A stretch of DNA of 64,000 nucleotides from Kitasatospora sp. NBC_01287 (GCF_026340565.1 NZ_JAPEPB010000001.1:372001-436000); one strand, 5' to 3'. Positions 34,425 through 45,245 are shown, numbered from the stretch's first letter. Notes: a model not told the origin generated them from the sequence alone. Made by a program: numbers and translations.

Positions 34425-35173
34425 CCAGCAGGCCCGCACCGACCCGCACCGCCACCGGACGGCTGGGGCGCCTTCGCCGCCCGGCCACCCGGCGTGGCCG
34501 GATCACCCGCGCCGTCGTCCTGCCCGTGGCCGCTCTCCTGGCCCTCGCCGGGGTCGGCGAGGCGGTCGCCCGGCACGTCCTGGAGGGCCGGATCGCCGAC
34601 GGCATGGGAAGGGCGCTCGACACCCGGGTGACGGTGGACACCGGCGACGGCCCTGCCCTGCTCACGATCCTCGACCGGCACCTGGGCCACGTCACGCTCA
34701 GCGGTGCCAACGCCCGCCTCGGCCCCCTCACGGGCGCATCCGTCCGCATCACGCTCGACGGCGTCCACCTGGCCAAGCCCGCGACGGCGTCCGATGTCCG
34801 GGCCACCGTCACGATCCCCACCGACTCCCTGGCGGAAGCGATCCGCGACTCGGGCCAGGGCGTTCCCGTCAACAGCGCTCGCGCCGACCCTGCCACGGGC
34901 ACCCTCCTGCTCACCCTGGGCCCGGGCGGCATGGGCCAGTTGACGCTGAAACCCGCCCTGACCGACGGACGGGTCACCATCACGGCCACCAGCTTGCGGT
35001 TCCTCGACCGAACGATCACCGGCCCCCAGCTCGACCAGATCAACAGCCGCCTCACGGCGCGGAACCAGCCGGCCGCCTACCCCCTGTCGCTCAAGCCCGT
35101 CTCACTCACCGTCACACCGACCGGACTCGCCCTCACCCTGGCTTCCGGCCACACCACGCTGGAGCAGCCATGA
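34421..35173 (+). CDS. DUF2993 (LmeA-like) membrane-anchored lipid-binding protein
   Basis: 250 residues, one N-terminal membrane helix (AVVLPVAALLALAGVGEAVARHVLEGRIA). The extracytoplasmic domain follows the DUF2993 pattern: VTVDTGDGPALLTILDRHLGHVTLSGANARLG near residues 70-105 and a C-terminal LTVTPTGLALTLASG. Family members such as mycobacterial LmeA bind phosphoinositides and help assemble cell-envelope lipids. ATG 34421 overlaps the preceding stop and has GGAGGA. Its stop overlaps the hydrolase start (ATGA, 35170-35173). Confidence 0.82.
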   Translation: MTSRPAPTRTATGRLGRLRRPATRRGRITRAVVLPVAALLALAGVGEAVARHVLEGRIADGMGRALDTRVTVDTGDGPALLTILDRHLGHVTLSGANARLGPLTGASVRITLDGVHLAKPATASDVRATVTIPTDSLAEAIRDSGQGVPVNSARADPATGTLLLTLGPGGMGQLTLKPALTDGRVTITATSLRFLDRTITGPQLDQINSRLTARNQPAAYPLSLKPVSLTVTPTGLALTLASGHTTLEQP

Positions 35174-36360
35174 AGCCACGAGTGACCCCAGCGATGACCC
35201 GCCCCACGACACCACGGCCCGGCCGCCGCACCCGCCTGCGCCGACGCATCGTCATCACCGTCACGGGCCTGCTCGTCCTCACGCTCACCGCGGCGGCCGG
35301 CGCGCTGTGGCTGCTGACCGGCAAGCTCCTGCACCCCACCGACGACACCCCGCTGAACACCCGCATCGTCGCCGTGGGCACCGCGTCGGTGACCCTGCCC
35401 GCCACCGACGAGAGCCGCTACACCGGCACCTACGGCCTGATCTGGCAGGACAGCGGATCCACGCAGCGGCACTCGGGAGTACTGGGCCGGATCCTCGACT
35501 CGGACAGCAGGACCGTCACCCGCGAACTCCGGACCACCACCCCGCCCGCCGTCGGCGACAAGGCGAAGATCGCCGTCACCGTGTGGTCCTCGGACCCGAG
35601 GCAGGCCCTGGGACTGGATTACCAGGACGTCAGCTACCCCGGCGACCTGGGCCCGATGCCCGCCTGGTTCCTCCCGGGCTCGCGAAGCACCTGGGTCATC
35701 CAGGTCCACGGACTCGGGGCCGGCCGCAGTGCGGGACTGCGGGCGATGCCCGAACTGCACGACCTCGGCTACCCGGTCCTCGACATCACCTACCGCAACG
35801 ACCCCGGCGCGCCCCACGACTCCAACGGCAACCGGCAGCTCGGCAACACGGAATGGCGCGACCTGGACGCCGCCGTCCGCTACGCACAGGCCCACGGAGC
35901 CTCCGGCGTGGTGCTGTACGGATTCTCCATGGGCGGCGGCATCGTCGAGACCTACCTGCAACGCGCCTCGGAGACCAGCGCGGTCCGCTCGGTCATCCTC
36001 GACTCACCCGCACTCGACTACCGGGCGGCCATCGACACGATCGGCACCGGCCTCGGGCTCCCGTTCCCCGTCGCCGACGTCGCGGCCCCCTTCATCCGGC
36101 TCCGCGCCGGCGTGGACCTCGACCAGGTCGACACCCTGGCCGCCAACCGGCGTGACGGCGGCCCCGAGCAGCCCGTGCTGCTCTTCCACGGAACCGCCGA
36201 CACACTCGTCCCGTATGCCAGCAGCGCCCGATTCGCCCGCGACTGGCCGGACGAGGTCAAGCTCGTCACCGTCCCCGGGGCCGGCCACACCGGCTCCTGG
36301 AACGCCGACCCCGCCCGGTACGACAGCGAGCTCGCGGACTTCCTCGACCAGCACGGCTGA
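35170..36360 (+). CDS. Membrane-anchored alpha/beta hydrolase
   Basis: 396 residues. An Arg-rich N terminus and one helix (IVITVTGLLVLTLTAAAGALWLLTG) anchor it. A beta-rich region of about 110 residues precedes the hydrolase domain, which has the nucleophile in YGFSMGGGIVETYL (about 258), the acid in FHGTADTLVPYASS, and the histidine in VPGAGHTGSWNADP. Last gene of the operon with the DUF2993 protein, so action on an envelope lipid or ester is a fair guess. Confidence 0.82.
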   Translation: MKPRVTPAMTRPTTPRPGRRTRLRRRIVITVTGLLVLTLTAAAGALWLLTGKLLHPTDDTPLNTRIVAVGTASVTLPATDESRYTGTYGLIWQDSGSTQRHSGVLGRILDSDSRTVTRELRTTTPPAVGDKAKIAVTVWSSDPRQALGLDYQDVSYPGDLGPMPAWFLPGSRSTWVIQVHGLGAGRSAGLRAMPELHDLGYPVLDITYRNDPGAPHDSNGNRQLGNTEWRDLDAAVRYAQAHGASGVVLYGFSMGGGIVETYLQRASETSAVRSVILDSPALDYRAAIDTIGTGLGLPFPVADVAAPFIRLRAGVDLDQVDTLAANRRDGGPEQPVLLFHGTADTLVPYASSARFARDWPDEVKLVTVPGAGHTGSWNADPARYDSELADFLDQHG

Positions 36361-36531
36361 CTGCCTCAACCACCGCCCCTGGGGGCCTCGATCAGCACCC
36401 CCGGCTGCCTCCCGGGCGCCGCGCCTCCACGTCGCACGAGCACGTCGCACGAGCCCGACTCGTGCGGCACCGAGGAGCCACCCCGACCCGGCGCGGATTC
36501 CGACCTCCGAAACCGGGGCCGGAACGCCCGG

Positions 36532-37623
36532 TCAGGCCGACTCGCGCACCACCAGCTCGGTCGCCAGCACCACCTGACGTCTGGGGCGGCCCGGATCGGC
36601 GATCTCCTCCAGCAGCAGGCGGGCCATGGTGCGGCCCATCTCCTCGATGGGCTGGCGGACACTGGTGATCGGCGGGTCGGTGTGCCGGGCCACGATGGAG
36701 TCGTCGAAGCCGATCAGCGCGACGTCCTCGGGCACCCGGCGGCCGGCCGCGCGCAGAGTCTGCAGGGCGCCGGCGGCAAGCACGTCGGAGGCGCAGAAGA
36801 CCGCGTCCAGGTCGGGCGCCCGGTCCAGCAGCTCGCGCATCGCGGTCCGGCCGCCCTGCTCGGTGAAGTCGCCGACCCCGACCAGCTCGTCGTGCGCGGG
36901 GCCGACGGGGTGGGCGGGACCGACGTGGCCGGCCTCGGCGAGGGCCTCGCGGTAGCCGGCGAGGCGGGCCTGGGCGACCTCCATGTCCAGCGGTCCGGTG
37001 ATGGTGGCGATCCGTCGGCAGCCACGGCGCAGCAGATGGCGCACGGCCATCCGGGCCCCGCCCGCGTTGTCGGCGGCCACGTAGCTGAGCGGCTCCTGGT
37101 CCCCGCGCCGCCCGGCCAGCACGGCGGGCAGCCGCAGTTCTTCGAGCACCGTCGGCAGCGGGTCGTCCCGGTGCACGGCGACCAGCAGCACCCCGTCCAC
37201 CCGGCGTTCCCCGAGGTAGGCCGACAGGCGGGCGCGCTCCCGCTCGTTGCGGACCAGGACCAGCAGCAACTGCATGTCGCTGTCGGAGAGTTCGGCGGAG
37301 ACACCGCTGATGATGTCGGAGAAGTAGGGCTCGGAGAAGAGCCTGGTCTCGGCCTCCGGGACGACCAGCGCGATCGCCTCGGTGCGCGAGGTGACCAGGG
37401 TGCGGGCGGCCCGGTTGGGGACGTAGCCGAGTTCGGCGACGGCCCGCTCGACGGCGGCCCGGGCCCGCTCGCTGACCTTGGGCGAGCCGTTGATCACCCG
37501 GGAGACGGTGCCCCGGCCGACTCCGGCCAGCGCCGCCACCTCCTCCAGGGTGGGGCGGCCGGTCGCGGGCCTGCCCTCGGCACCGGCCGGCGAGTCGGGC
37601 GGGCGCTGCGCGGTGGGGCTCAT
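36532..37623 (-). CDS. cebR: Cellobiose-responsive LacI-family repressor
   Basis: 363 residues from ATG 37623 (GAGG six bases upstream; an adjacent GTG is too close). The N-terminal LacI helix-turn-helix reads PTLEEVAALAGVGRGTVSRVINGSPKVSERARAAVERAVAELGYVPN. A periplasmic-binding-like domain follows (IALVVPEAETRLFSEPYFSDIISGV). The divergent cebEFG-bglC operon and the surrounding TGGGAGCGCTCCCA boxes identify it as CebR, the repressor released by cello-oligosaccharides. It should control its own operon, bglC and the two cellulases at 25.7-29.4 kb. Confidence 0.92.
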   Translation of the reverse strand: MSPTAQRPPDSPAGAEGRPATGRPTLEEVAALAGVGRGTVSRVINGSPKVSERARAAVERAVAELGYVPNRAARTLVTSRTEAIALVVPEAETRLFSEPYFSDIISGVSAELSDSDMQLLLVLVRNERERARLSAYLGERRVDGVLLVAVHRDDPLPTVLEELRLPAVLAGRRGDQEPLSYVAADNAGGARMAVRHLLRRGCRRIATITGPLDMEVAQARLAGYREALAEAGHVGPAHPVGPAHDELVGVGDFTEQGGRTAMRELLDRAPDLDAVFCASDVLAAGALQTLRAAGRRVPEDVALIGFDDSIVARHTDPPITSVRQPIEEMGRTMARLLLEEIADPGRPRRQVVLATELVVRESA

Positions 37624-37730
37624 CACTCACCTCGTCGGACGGGGCCGCGGTCGGCACTGCGGACGGTGGCCATTCTGGCAGGTGCGGATGGTGGCAGGAC
37701 ACGCTGCGGTCACGCGTTCGACGCACCCCC

Positions 37731-37787
37731 TTGACACCGGGCCCCGCAAGGCAGGAACCTTCCGGCAGGCGAATGGGAGCGCTCCCA
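37731..37787 (+). promoter_or_regulatory. cebE promoter with perfect CebR box
   Basis: A consensus -35 TTGACA (37731-37736) and a weak -10 around 37755-37760 precede the perfect palindrome TGGGAGCGCTCCCA at 37774-37787. The box lies 77 bp before the cebE start, where a bound repressor would block early elongation. Confidence 0.88.
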
Positions 37788-37864
37788 CCGCGTACGGGGA
37801 CCGAGCGTACCGCGCCCCCGGCGCTCCACCCAGGCCTCCCCACCACCCCGTCAAGGAGCTCACC

Positions 37865-39181
37865 TTGAACCTCCCCGGCACCCGTCCGCGCAGATCCGCC
37901 CTGCTCACCGCCGGCGCCCTGGCCGGCTCGCTGCTGCTGCTCACCGCCTGCTCCAGCAGCGGTGGCGGCGGCTCCGACAGCCCCGACGGCGGGAAGACGA
38001 CCCTGACGGTCGGCGACTTCGGCACCTTCGGGTACAAGGAGGCCGGCCTCTTCGACGCCTACATGGCCGCGCACCCGGACATCACCATCAAGGAGGACAC
38101 CACCACCGCCGAGGCCGACTACTGGACCGCGCTGCAGACCCACCTGTCGGCCGGCGGCGGGCTGGACGACGTGCAGGCGCTGGAGGTCGGGCGGATCGCG
38201 CTGGCCACCTCCGACGCGCTGAGCGGCGACTTCGCGGACCTCGGCAAGGCGCCCGGGGTGGACAAGTCCGCCTACCTGCCGTGGAAGTGGCAGCAGGCCA
38301 CCACCGCCGACGGGCGCACCATCGGGCTGGGCACCGATGTCGGCCCGATGGCGATCTGCTACCGCCAGGACCTCTTCCAGGCCGCCGGGCTGCCCAGCGA
38401 CCCCGCCGCGGTGAGCGCGCTGTGGGCCGGCGACTGGTCGAAGTACGTCGCGGTGGGCGCGGAGTTCCAGGCCAAGGCGCCCAAGGGGACGTACTTCATG
38501 GACACCGCCACCGGGCTCTTCAACGCCGTCGTCTCCTCCGCCGGCACCCAGTACTACCAAGGCGGAAAGCTCGCCTACAAGGACTCGCCCAGCGTCAAGT
38601 CCGGCTGGGAGCTGGCGATGCGGGCCGACGCCGCCGGACTCTCGCAGGGCCTGAAGGAGTTCGACACGCCCTGGCAGACCGCCTTCGCCCGGTCCAGCTT
38701 CGCCACCACCGTCTGCCCGTCCTGGCAGCAGGCCAACATCCAGAAGTTCTCCGGGCCGGCGAACAGCGGCAAGTGGAACATCGCCCAGGCCCCCGCGGCC
38801 GGCAACTGGGGCGGCTCGTTCCTCGCGGTGCCGGCGAGCGGCAAGCACACCGCCGCGGCCGAGGCCCTGGTGGCCTGGCTGACCGCGCCGGAGCAGCAGG
38901 CCAAGGTGTTCCAGGCGGTCGGCAACATCCCCTCCAACCAGGGGGCTTACGCGCTACCGGCGGTGACCGGCTTCAAGAACCCCTACATCGGGCCGGACGC
39001 GGCCACCGGCCAGATCTTCTCGGCGGCGGCCAAGGCGATCCAGCCGGCCGAGATCGGCCCGCACTCCGGCGACCTGCAGAACGACTTCAGCAACGGGATC
39101 CTGCTGGTCGAGCAGAACCACAAGAGCGCCGCCGACGCGTGGAGCACCACCGTCCAGCAGATCGACAGCAGCGTCCAGTAG
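37865..39181 (+). CDS. cebE: Cello-oligosaccharide ABC transporter, solute-binding lipoprotein
   Basis: 438 residues from TTG 37865 with AAGGAG six bases upstream. A lipoprotein signal ends LLLLTACSSSGGGG, giving a lipidated cysteine near residue 23. The mature part is a family 1 sugar-binding protein (TLTVGDFGTFGYKEAGLFDAYMAAHPDITIKED, then LEVGRIALATSDALSGDFADLG). Captures cellobiose and cellotriose outside the membrane. The ATPase (MsiK in streptomycetes) is not encoded here, as is usual for ceb operons. Confidence 0.93.
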   Translation: MNLPGTRPRRSALLTAGALAGSLLLLTACSSSGGGGSDSPDGGKTTLTVGDFGTFGYKEAGLFDAYMAAHPDITIKEDTTTAEADYWTALQTHLSAGGGLDDVQALEVGRIALATSDALSGDFADLGKAPGVDKSAYLPWKWQQATTADGRTIGLGTDVGPMAICYRQDLFQAAGLPSDPAAVSALWAGDWSKYVAVGAEFQAKAPKGTYFMDTATGLFNAVVSSAGTQYYQGGKLAYKDSPSVKSGWELAMRADAAGLSQGLKEFDTPWQTAFARSSFATTVCPSWQQANIQKFSGPANSGKWNIAQAPAAGNWGGSFLAVPASGKHTAAAEALVAWLTAPEQQAKVFQAVGNIPSNQGAYALPAVTGFKNPYIGPDAATGQIFSAAAKAIQPAEIGPHSGDLQNDFSNGILLVEQNHKSAADAWSTTVQQIDSSVQ

Positions 39182-39253
39182 CCGCCGCACGGGGCCGGCC
39201 GGCCGATCCGCCGCGCCGGCCCCGGCCGACCACCCCCACGGAAGGACCACCCC

Positions 39254-40204
39254 GTGGCCTCCAGCACCGGCCCCAGCCGCCGCCAGACCTGGCGGACCCG
39301 GCTCTACCGCTGGGACAGCAAGGGCTCGCCCTACGCCTTCGTCGCACCGTTCTTCCTCGTCTTCGCCGCCTTCGGGCTCTTCCCGCTGCTCTACACCGGC
39401 TGGCTCTCGCTGCACCAGGTGAGCCTTTACAACGTGCGCAGCTCGCGCTGGATCGGGCTGCGCAACTACACCGACCTCTTCACCGGCCCACCCAGCCGGT
39501 TCTTCTGGAACGCGCTGCGCAACACCATCACCTTGGGAGCGCTCTCAACGGTGCCGCAGCTGCTGATCGCCCTCGGGCTGGCCCACCTGCTGAACTACCG
39601 GCTGCGCGGCCGCGCCTTCCTGCGCACCGCGCTGCTCGCCCCGTACGCCACTTCGGTGGCCGCCGCGACCCTGGTCTTCGCGCTGATCTTCAGCCCGGAG
39701 GGCGGGATGGCCAACTGGCTGCTCGGCCTGGCCGGGTTCGGACCGGTCGACTGGGAAGCCGGGCGCTGGACCTCGCAGTTCGCCATCGCGCTGATCGTCA
39801 CCTGGCGCTGGACCGGCTACAACGCGCTGATCTACCTCGCCGCGATGCAGGCGGTGCCCGGCGAGCTCTACGAGGCGGCGGCGATCGACGGGGCCAACCG
39901 CTGGCGGCAGTTCTGGCACGTCACGGTGCCGGCGCTGCGGCCGACCATCCTGTTCACCGTCGTGGTCTCCACCATCGGTGCCACCCAACTCTTCGGCGAG
40001 CCCTTCCTGTTCGGCGGCCAGAGCGGCCACCAGGGCGGCGCCGCCAACCAGTACGAGACCCTCGGGGTGCTGATGTACGACCAGGGCTTCCGCAACAGCA
40101 TGCTCGGCCGGGCGTCCGCCATCGCCTGGACCATGTTCGCGCTGCTCCTGCTGCTCGGCCTGGTCAACACGCTGATCGCCCGTCAGCTGCGCCGTGCGCG
40201 GTAG
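39254..40204 (+). CDS. cebF: Cello-oligosaccharide ABC transporter permease
   Basis: 316 residues, six membrane helices starting YAFVAPFFLVFAAFGLFPLLYTGWLSL. The EAA loop that contacts the ATPase is EAAAIDGANRWRQFWHVTVPAL near residue 205. GTG 39254 follows GGAAGGA. A CebR-like palindrome (39534-39547) lies inside the gene. Confidence 0.93.
   Translation: MASSTGPSRRQTWRTRLYRWDSKGSPYAFVAPFFLVFAAFGLFPLLYTGWLSLHQVSLYNVRSSRWIGLRNYTDLFTGPPSRFFWNALRNTITLGALSTVPQLLIALGLAHLLNYRLRGRAFLRTALLAPYATSVAAATLVFALIFSPEGGMANWLLGLAGFGPVDWEAGRWTSQFAIALIVTWRWTGYNALIYLAAMQAVPGELYEAAAIDGANRWRQFWHVTVPALRPTILFTVVVSTIGATQLFGEPFLFGGQSGHQGGAANQYETLGVLMYDQGFRNSMLGRASAIAWTMFALLLLLGLVNTLIARQLRRAR
39534..39547 (+). promoter_or_regulatory. 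CebR-like box inside cebF
   Basis: TGGGAGCGCTCTCA matches the box at 13 of 14 positions, within codons for LGALS. It could be a second repressor contact or a chance occurrence. Confidence 0.5.
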
Positions 40205-40220
40205 CGGGAGGAGAGGAACC

Positions 40221-41174
40221 ATGGACCGAACCGCACACCTGCCCCGAGCCGCGGGCGTGAACCGCGCGGGCCGTCCGAGTCGAACCGCGGGCGTGAACCG
40301 AGCGGGCCGTCCGAGCCGAGCCGCGGGCGTGAACCGCGCGGGGCGCCAGCACCACGCGGGCCCGCTGACCTACCTGGTGCTGATCCTGGTCGCGCTGGTC
40401 TCGCTCTTCCCGCTCTACTGGACGCTGGTCGCCGCCTCCACCGACGCGCACCGGGTGGTCTCCAGCCCGCCGCCACTGGTGCCGGGCGGGAACCTGTTCA
40501 AGAACCTCGGCTACGTCTGGCGCAACGCCGGCGGGCGCGGCATGGGTGTGGCACTGCTCAACTCCACCCTGGTCGCGGGCTCGGTCACGCTGGGCACCAC
40601 CGGCTTCTCGCTGCTGGCCGGCTTCGCCTTCGCCAAGCTGCGGTTCGCCGGGCGCGGGGTGCTGATGGGCCTGGTGGTCGCCACCCTGGCGGTGCCCGCG
40701 CAGCTGAGCGTGGTGCCGCTGTTCATCCTGATGCGGCGGCTGGGCCTGGGCAACCACCTCGGCGCGCTGGTCCTGCCGACCCTGGTGACCGCGTTCGGCG
40801 TCTTCTTCATGCGCCAGTACCTGGTCCAGGCGCTGCCCACCGAGCTGCTGGAGGCGGCGCGGACCGACGGGGCGAACTCGCTGCGCGTGGTCTGGCACGT
40901 CGTACTGCCGATCGCCCGCCCGGCGCTGGCCGTGTTGGGCATGCTGACCTTCGTGCAGTCCTGGAACGACTTCCTGTGGCCGATCATCGCGATGAACGGC
41001 GCCACCAACCCGACCGTGCAGGTGGCACTGGCCGGCCTCGGGACCGGCTGGTCCACCGACTGGTCGGTGATCATGGCGGGCGCGCTGATCGGCACGCTGC
41101 CGCTGCTGCTGGTCTTCCTGATCTTCGGCAAGCACATCGTCGGCGGCATCACTCAGGGCGCCGTCAAGGGGTAG
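40221..41174 (+). CDS. cebG: Cello-oligosaccharide ABC transporter permease
   Basis: 317 residues from ATG 40221 (GGAGGAGAGGA upstream). Six helices start at [23 protein letters not shown], and the EAA loop is [22 protein letters not shown]. Unusually, the cytosolic N terminus has about three copies of a 12-residue unit ([12 protein letters not shown]) encoded by 36-bp repeats. Forms the membrane channel with CebF. Confidence 0.93.
   Translation: MDRTAHLPRAAGVNRAGRPSRTAGVNRAGRPSRAAGVNRAGRQHHAGPLTYLVLILVALVSLFPLYWTLVAASTDAHRVVSSPPPLVPGGNLFKNLGYVWRNAGGRGMGVALLNSTLVAGSVTLGTTGFSLLAGFAFAKLRFAGRGVLMGLVVATLAVPAQLSVVPLFILMRRLGLGNHLGALVLPTLVTAFGVFFMRQYLVQALPTELLEAARTDGANSLRVVWHVVLPIARPALAVLGMLTFVQSWNDFLWPIIAMNGATNPTVQVALAGLGTGWSTDWSVIMAGALIGTLPLLLVFLIFGKHIVGGITQGAVKG
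40244..40343 (+). repeat. 36-bp tandem repeat in the cebG 5' end
   Basis: Nearly three units differing at a few bases and encoding the basic N-terminal extension. The period is a multiple of three, so the frame is preserved. Confidence 0.9.
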
Positions 41175-41201
41175 TCCCTTCCTGTCCATTCCACTCGCCT
41201 C

Positions 41202-41215
41202 TGGGAGCGCTCCAT
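41202..41215 (+). promoter_or_regulatory. CebR-like box before bglC
   Basis: TGGGAGCGCTCCAT shares the first 12 bases with the CebR box. It sits two bases before the bglC ATG, so it overlaps the ribosome-binding region. Confidence 0.75.
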
Positions 41216-41217
41216 CC

Positions 41218-42900
<1,683 letters not shown>

Positions 42901-42907
42901 CGCTCCC

Positions 42908-44098
42908 TCAGATCGGTACCGGCAGGCCGGCGGCCTGGGCGAGCAGCCGGTAGGAGTCGAGCAGCGCCGCCTGGTCATAGGCGTGGGTGGTGACCAGGAA
43001 CTCGTCCGCCCCGGTTCGCGCGAGCAGCGCGCCGAGCTCGGCGACGACCTGGTCCGGCGTGCCGGCGATGTGCCCGCGGAGCGCCTGCTGGTACGCGGCG
43101 CGCTCACGCGGGCTCATCTCCCGCGCCAGCACCTGCGACACCGGGGCGAGTGGCGGGAACTCCCCGTGGGTGCGGGCGTAGGCGCCCGACCAGGCCTCGG
43201 AGACCAGCAGGTCGCGGGCCGCCCCGGCCGTTTCGGCGACCGCCACATTGCCCGAGACGACCACGTACGGCGCCTCGGCCTGGGCGGAGGGGCGGAACCC
43301 GGCGCGATAGCGCTCGATCGCACCCACCATCGCCTCCGCCCCGCGCAGCCCGCCGATGACCAGCGGCAGGCCCGCCTCGGCGGCGATCCCGGCGCCGGCG
43401 CCGGTGGCCAGCACGAAGGCGGGCACCCGCAGGCCCTCGGCCGGGCGGGCGTGGACATCACCGCGCGCGCCGCGCTCCGGGTCGAAGTAGCCGAGCAGTT
43501 CGGCGAGTTGCTCGGCGAAGTGGTCGGCTGCGTCCTTGTCCCGGCCCAGCGCGCGCCGGATGCCGTCGGTGAACGCCACCGAGCGGCCGAGCCCCATGTC
43601 GATCCGTCCGGGGAAGAGCGAGGCGAGCACGCCGAACTGCTCGGCCACCACCATCGGCTGGTGGTTGGGCAGCATCACCCCTCCGGTGCCGACCCGGATC
43701 CGGGTGGTCGCGGCCGCGACCGCCGCGGCCAGCACGGTGGGCGCCGAGCCGGCCACCCCGGGCACGCCGTGGTGCTCCGCGACCCAGAACCGGTGGTAGC
43801 CGAGCCGCTCCACCTGCTGGGCGAGGAGCACCGTGTCCCGCAGCGCCTGCGCGGGCTGCTGCCCCTGCCTGATCCGGGAGCGGTCCAGCACCGAGAGCCG
43901 GGGCGGGGAGCCGGGCGCGGCGGAGGCGCCGGGCGCGGCGGAGGCGCCGGGCGCGGCGGAGGCGCCGGGCGCGGCGGAGGCGCCGGGCGCGGCGGAGGCG
44001 CCGGGCGCGGCGGAGGCGGCGGAGGCTGCGGGGCCGGGCGCGGCGGCCGGGTCGCTACGGGTGGTCGGGGTCGTCGGCGTGGTCACGTCGAACGTCAA
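42908..44098 (-). CDS. LLM-class (luciferase-like) flavin-dependent oxidoreductase
   Basis: 396 residues as read from TTG 44098; a GTG 12 bases further in is an alternative. The conserved barrel starts at PRLSVLDRSRIRQGQQPAQALRDTVLLAQQVERLGYHRFWVAEHHGVPG. Then TTRIRVGTGGVMLPNHQPMVVAEQFG and PGRIDMGLGRS mark the family of single-component LLM monooxygenases using FMNH2 or F420. The 60 residues before it are a (GASAAP)n repeat from six 18-bp units and are probably disordered. The substrate is unknown. Confidence 0.87.
   Translation of the reverse strand: MTFDVTTPTTPTTRSDPAAAPGPAASAASAAPGASAAPGASAAPGASAAPGASAAPGASAAPGSPPRLSVLDRSRIRQGQQPAQALRDTVLLAQQVERLGYHRFWVAEHHGVPGVAGSAPTVLAAAVAAATTRIRVGTGGVMLPNHQPMVVAEQFGVLASLFPGRIDMGLGRSVAFTDGIRRALGRDKDAADHFAEQLAELLGYFDPERGARGDVHARPAEGLRVPAFVLATGAGAGIAAEAGLPLVIGGLRGAEAMVGAIERYRAGFRPSAQAEAPYVVVSGNVAVAETAGAARDLLVSEAWSGAYARTHGEFPPLAPVSQVLAREMSPRERAAYQQALRGHIAGTPDQVVAELGALLARTGADEFLVTTHAYDQAALLDSYRLLAQAAGLPVPI
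43911..44018. repeat. Six perfect 18-bp tandem units in the LLM oxidoreductase N terminus
   Basis: Unit CCGGGCGCGGCGGAGGCG on the plus strand repeats six times without change. Perfect identity suggests recent expansion. Confidence 0.95.
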
Positions 44099-44145
44099 CG
44101 CCCCCCGTCACCGGGCGCATTCCCACAGGTCAACGGGTCAACGGG

Positions 44146-44565
44146 TCAGCCGGCCGCCGTGACGGCGGCGATCAGGGCATCACCGGTGTAAGCGGTGCCG
44201 CCGATGCCCCAGGCTCCGGCAGGGGCGTTGAGGATGTTGACCCAGGTGTCCGCCCGGCGGTGTCCGGCGACGGTCAGCTCGTCCACGATGTCGGTGGCGG
44301 CGGTGATGAACGCGGCGCGGGCCTCGATGCCACCCAGACCGATGTCGGGCAGCTTCAACTCGACCATCACGACGGGGCGGTTCACACCTCCGGCGTAGAC
44401 CCGCTCCGGGGCCAGAACGTGCACGCTGCCGCCGACGATCGAGGTGAAGAACGCGTTTCCGGTGAGCCCGCTGACCTCGGTCATGGCCGCGGTGAGCCTG
44501 GGCAGGATCTCGCGCTCGCCCTCGGCGGTGAGAACGCCGAGAGGAGCGGTGACGGTGATCGGCAT
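44146..44565 (-). CDS. Tautomerase-superfamily protein
   Basis: 139 residues from ATG 44565. The mature N terminus would be PITVTAPLGVLT, giving the catalytic Pro1 of the 4-oxalocrotonate tautomerase/MIF superfamily. It has two beta-alpha-beta halves (one with RPVVMVELKLPDIGLGG). It may isomerise keto-enol substrates or dehalogenate, but no substrate is suggested. Divergent from a tetR gene with palindromes between them, so probably under its control. Confidence 0.78.
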   Translation of the reverse strand: MPITVTAPLGVLTAEGEREILPRLTAAMTEVSGLTGNAFFTSIVGGSVHVLAPERVYAGGVNRPVVMVELKLPDIGLGGIEARAAFITAATDIVDELTVAGHRRADTWVNILNAPAGAWGIGGTAYTGDALIAAVTAAG

Positions 44566-44590
44566 GGGAGGAGCCTCTCTGCTCGCTTGC

Positions 44591-44613
44591 ACTAGCTAGT
44601 ACGTACGTCCTAG
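44591..44613. promoter_or_regulatory. Operator palindromes between tautomerase and tetR genes
   Basis: ACTAGCTAGT (44591-44600) is a perfect palindrome. CTAGTACGTACGTCCTAG (44596-44613) is palindromic except for one pair. A related TACTAGT occurs at 44641. Likely binding site of the adjacent TetR protein. Confidence 0.65.
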
Positions 44614-44666
44614 CGACTCCAGCGTGCAGTAGGATGCCCGTACTAGTCAAGGGCTGGAGGCCACCG

Positions 44667-45245
44667 ATGCTGAGCGACACGCGGGCCAGGATGATCGAGG
44701 CGACGATCCAGGCACTGCGGCGGCGGGGCGTGGCGGGAATGTCCTTCACGGAGATCCTGCGCGACAGCGGCGCCGCCCGGGGAGCGATCTACCACCACTT
44801 CCCCGGCGGCAAGAGCCAGTTGGTCGCCGAGGCGGCGGCGCAGCACGGCGCGGCCGTCCGCGAGCAGTTGGCCGGCCTGCCGAGCGACAGCGCGGCCGTG
44901 GTGGTCGCGGCCTTTCTGGCAGCCGTTCGGCCGGTGGTGCGGGAGGCGGCGTGCGGCAGCGGCTGCGCCGTCGCCTCCGTGACCGTCCACTCCGGCGCGG
45001 ACACCGAGAACGCCGCGCTGCGCCAGGTCGCCGCGACGGCGTTCGCCTCCTGGGTCGACCAGCTCGCGGAGCGGCTGGTCGCCGCCGGCCTGCCGCTCGC
45101 GGACGCCTTCGACCTGGCCGCCACCCTGATCACCCTGCTGGAAGGGGCGCAGGTGCTCTGCCGTGCCACCACCACGATCGAGCCGTTCGAACAGACCGTG
45201 CGCGCGGCCATGGCACTGGTCGAGAGCCGCTACCCGACGTCCTGA
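44667..45245 (+). CDS. TetR-family transcriptional regulator
   Basis: 192 residues from ATG 44667 with TGGAGG six bases upstream; ATG 44634 is an unlikely alternative. Helix-turn-helix: RARMIEATIQALRRRGVAGMSFTEILRDSGAARGAIYHHFPGGKSQLVAEA. The C-terminal part carries ACGSGCAVASVTVHSGA, the cysteine-containing segment seen in the YcdC/LmrA-like TetR group. It probably represses the divergent tautomerase gene and itself. Confidence 0.88.
   Translation: MLSDTRARMIEATIQALRRRGVAGMSFTEILRDSGAARGAIYHHFPGGKSQLVAEAAAQHGAAVREQLAGLPSDSAAVVVAAFLAAVRPVVREAACGSGCAVASVTVHSGADTENAALRQVAATAFASWVDQLAERLVAAGLPLADAFDLAATLITLLEGAQVLCRATTTIEPFEQTVRAAMALVESRYPTS

Noticed and set aside
40244-40343. 36-bp repeats considered as a CRISPR array
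   Set aside because: The units are contiguous, without spacers, and encode an in-frame peptide repeat in cebG. No cas genes are present. The heptamer array at 22403-22542 was rejected likewise.
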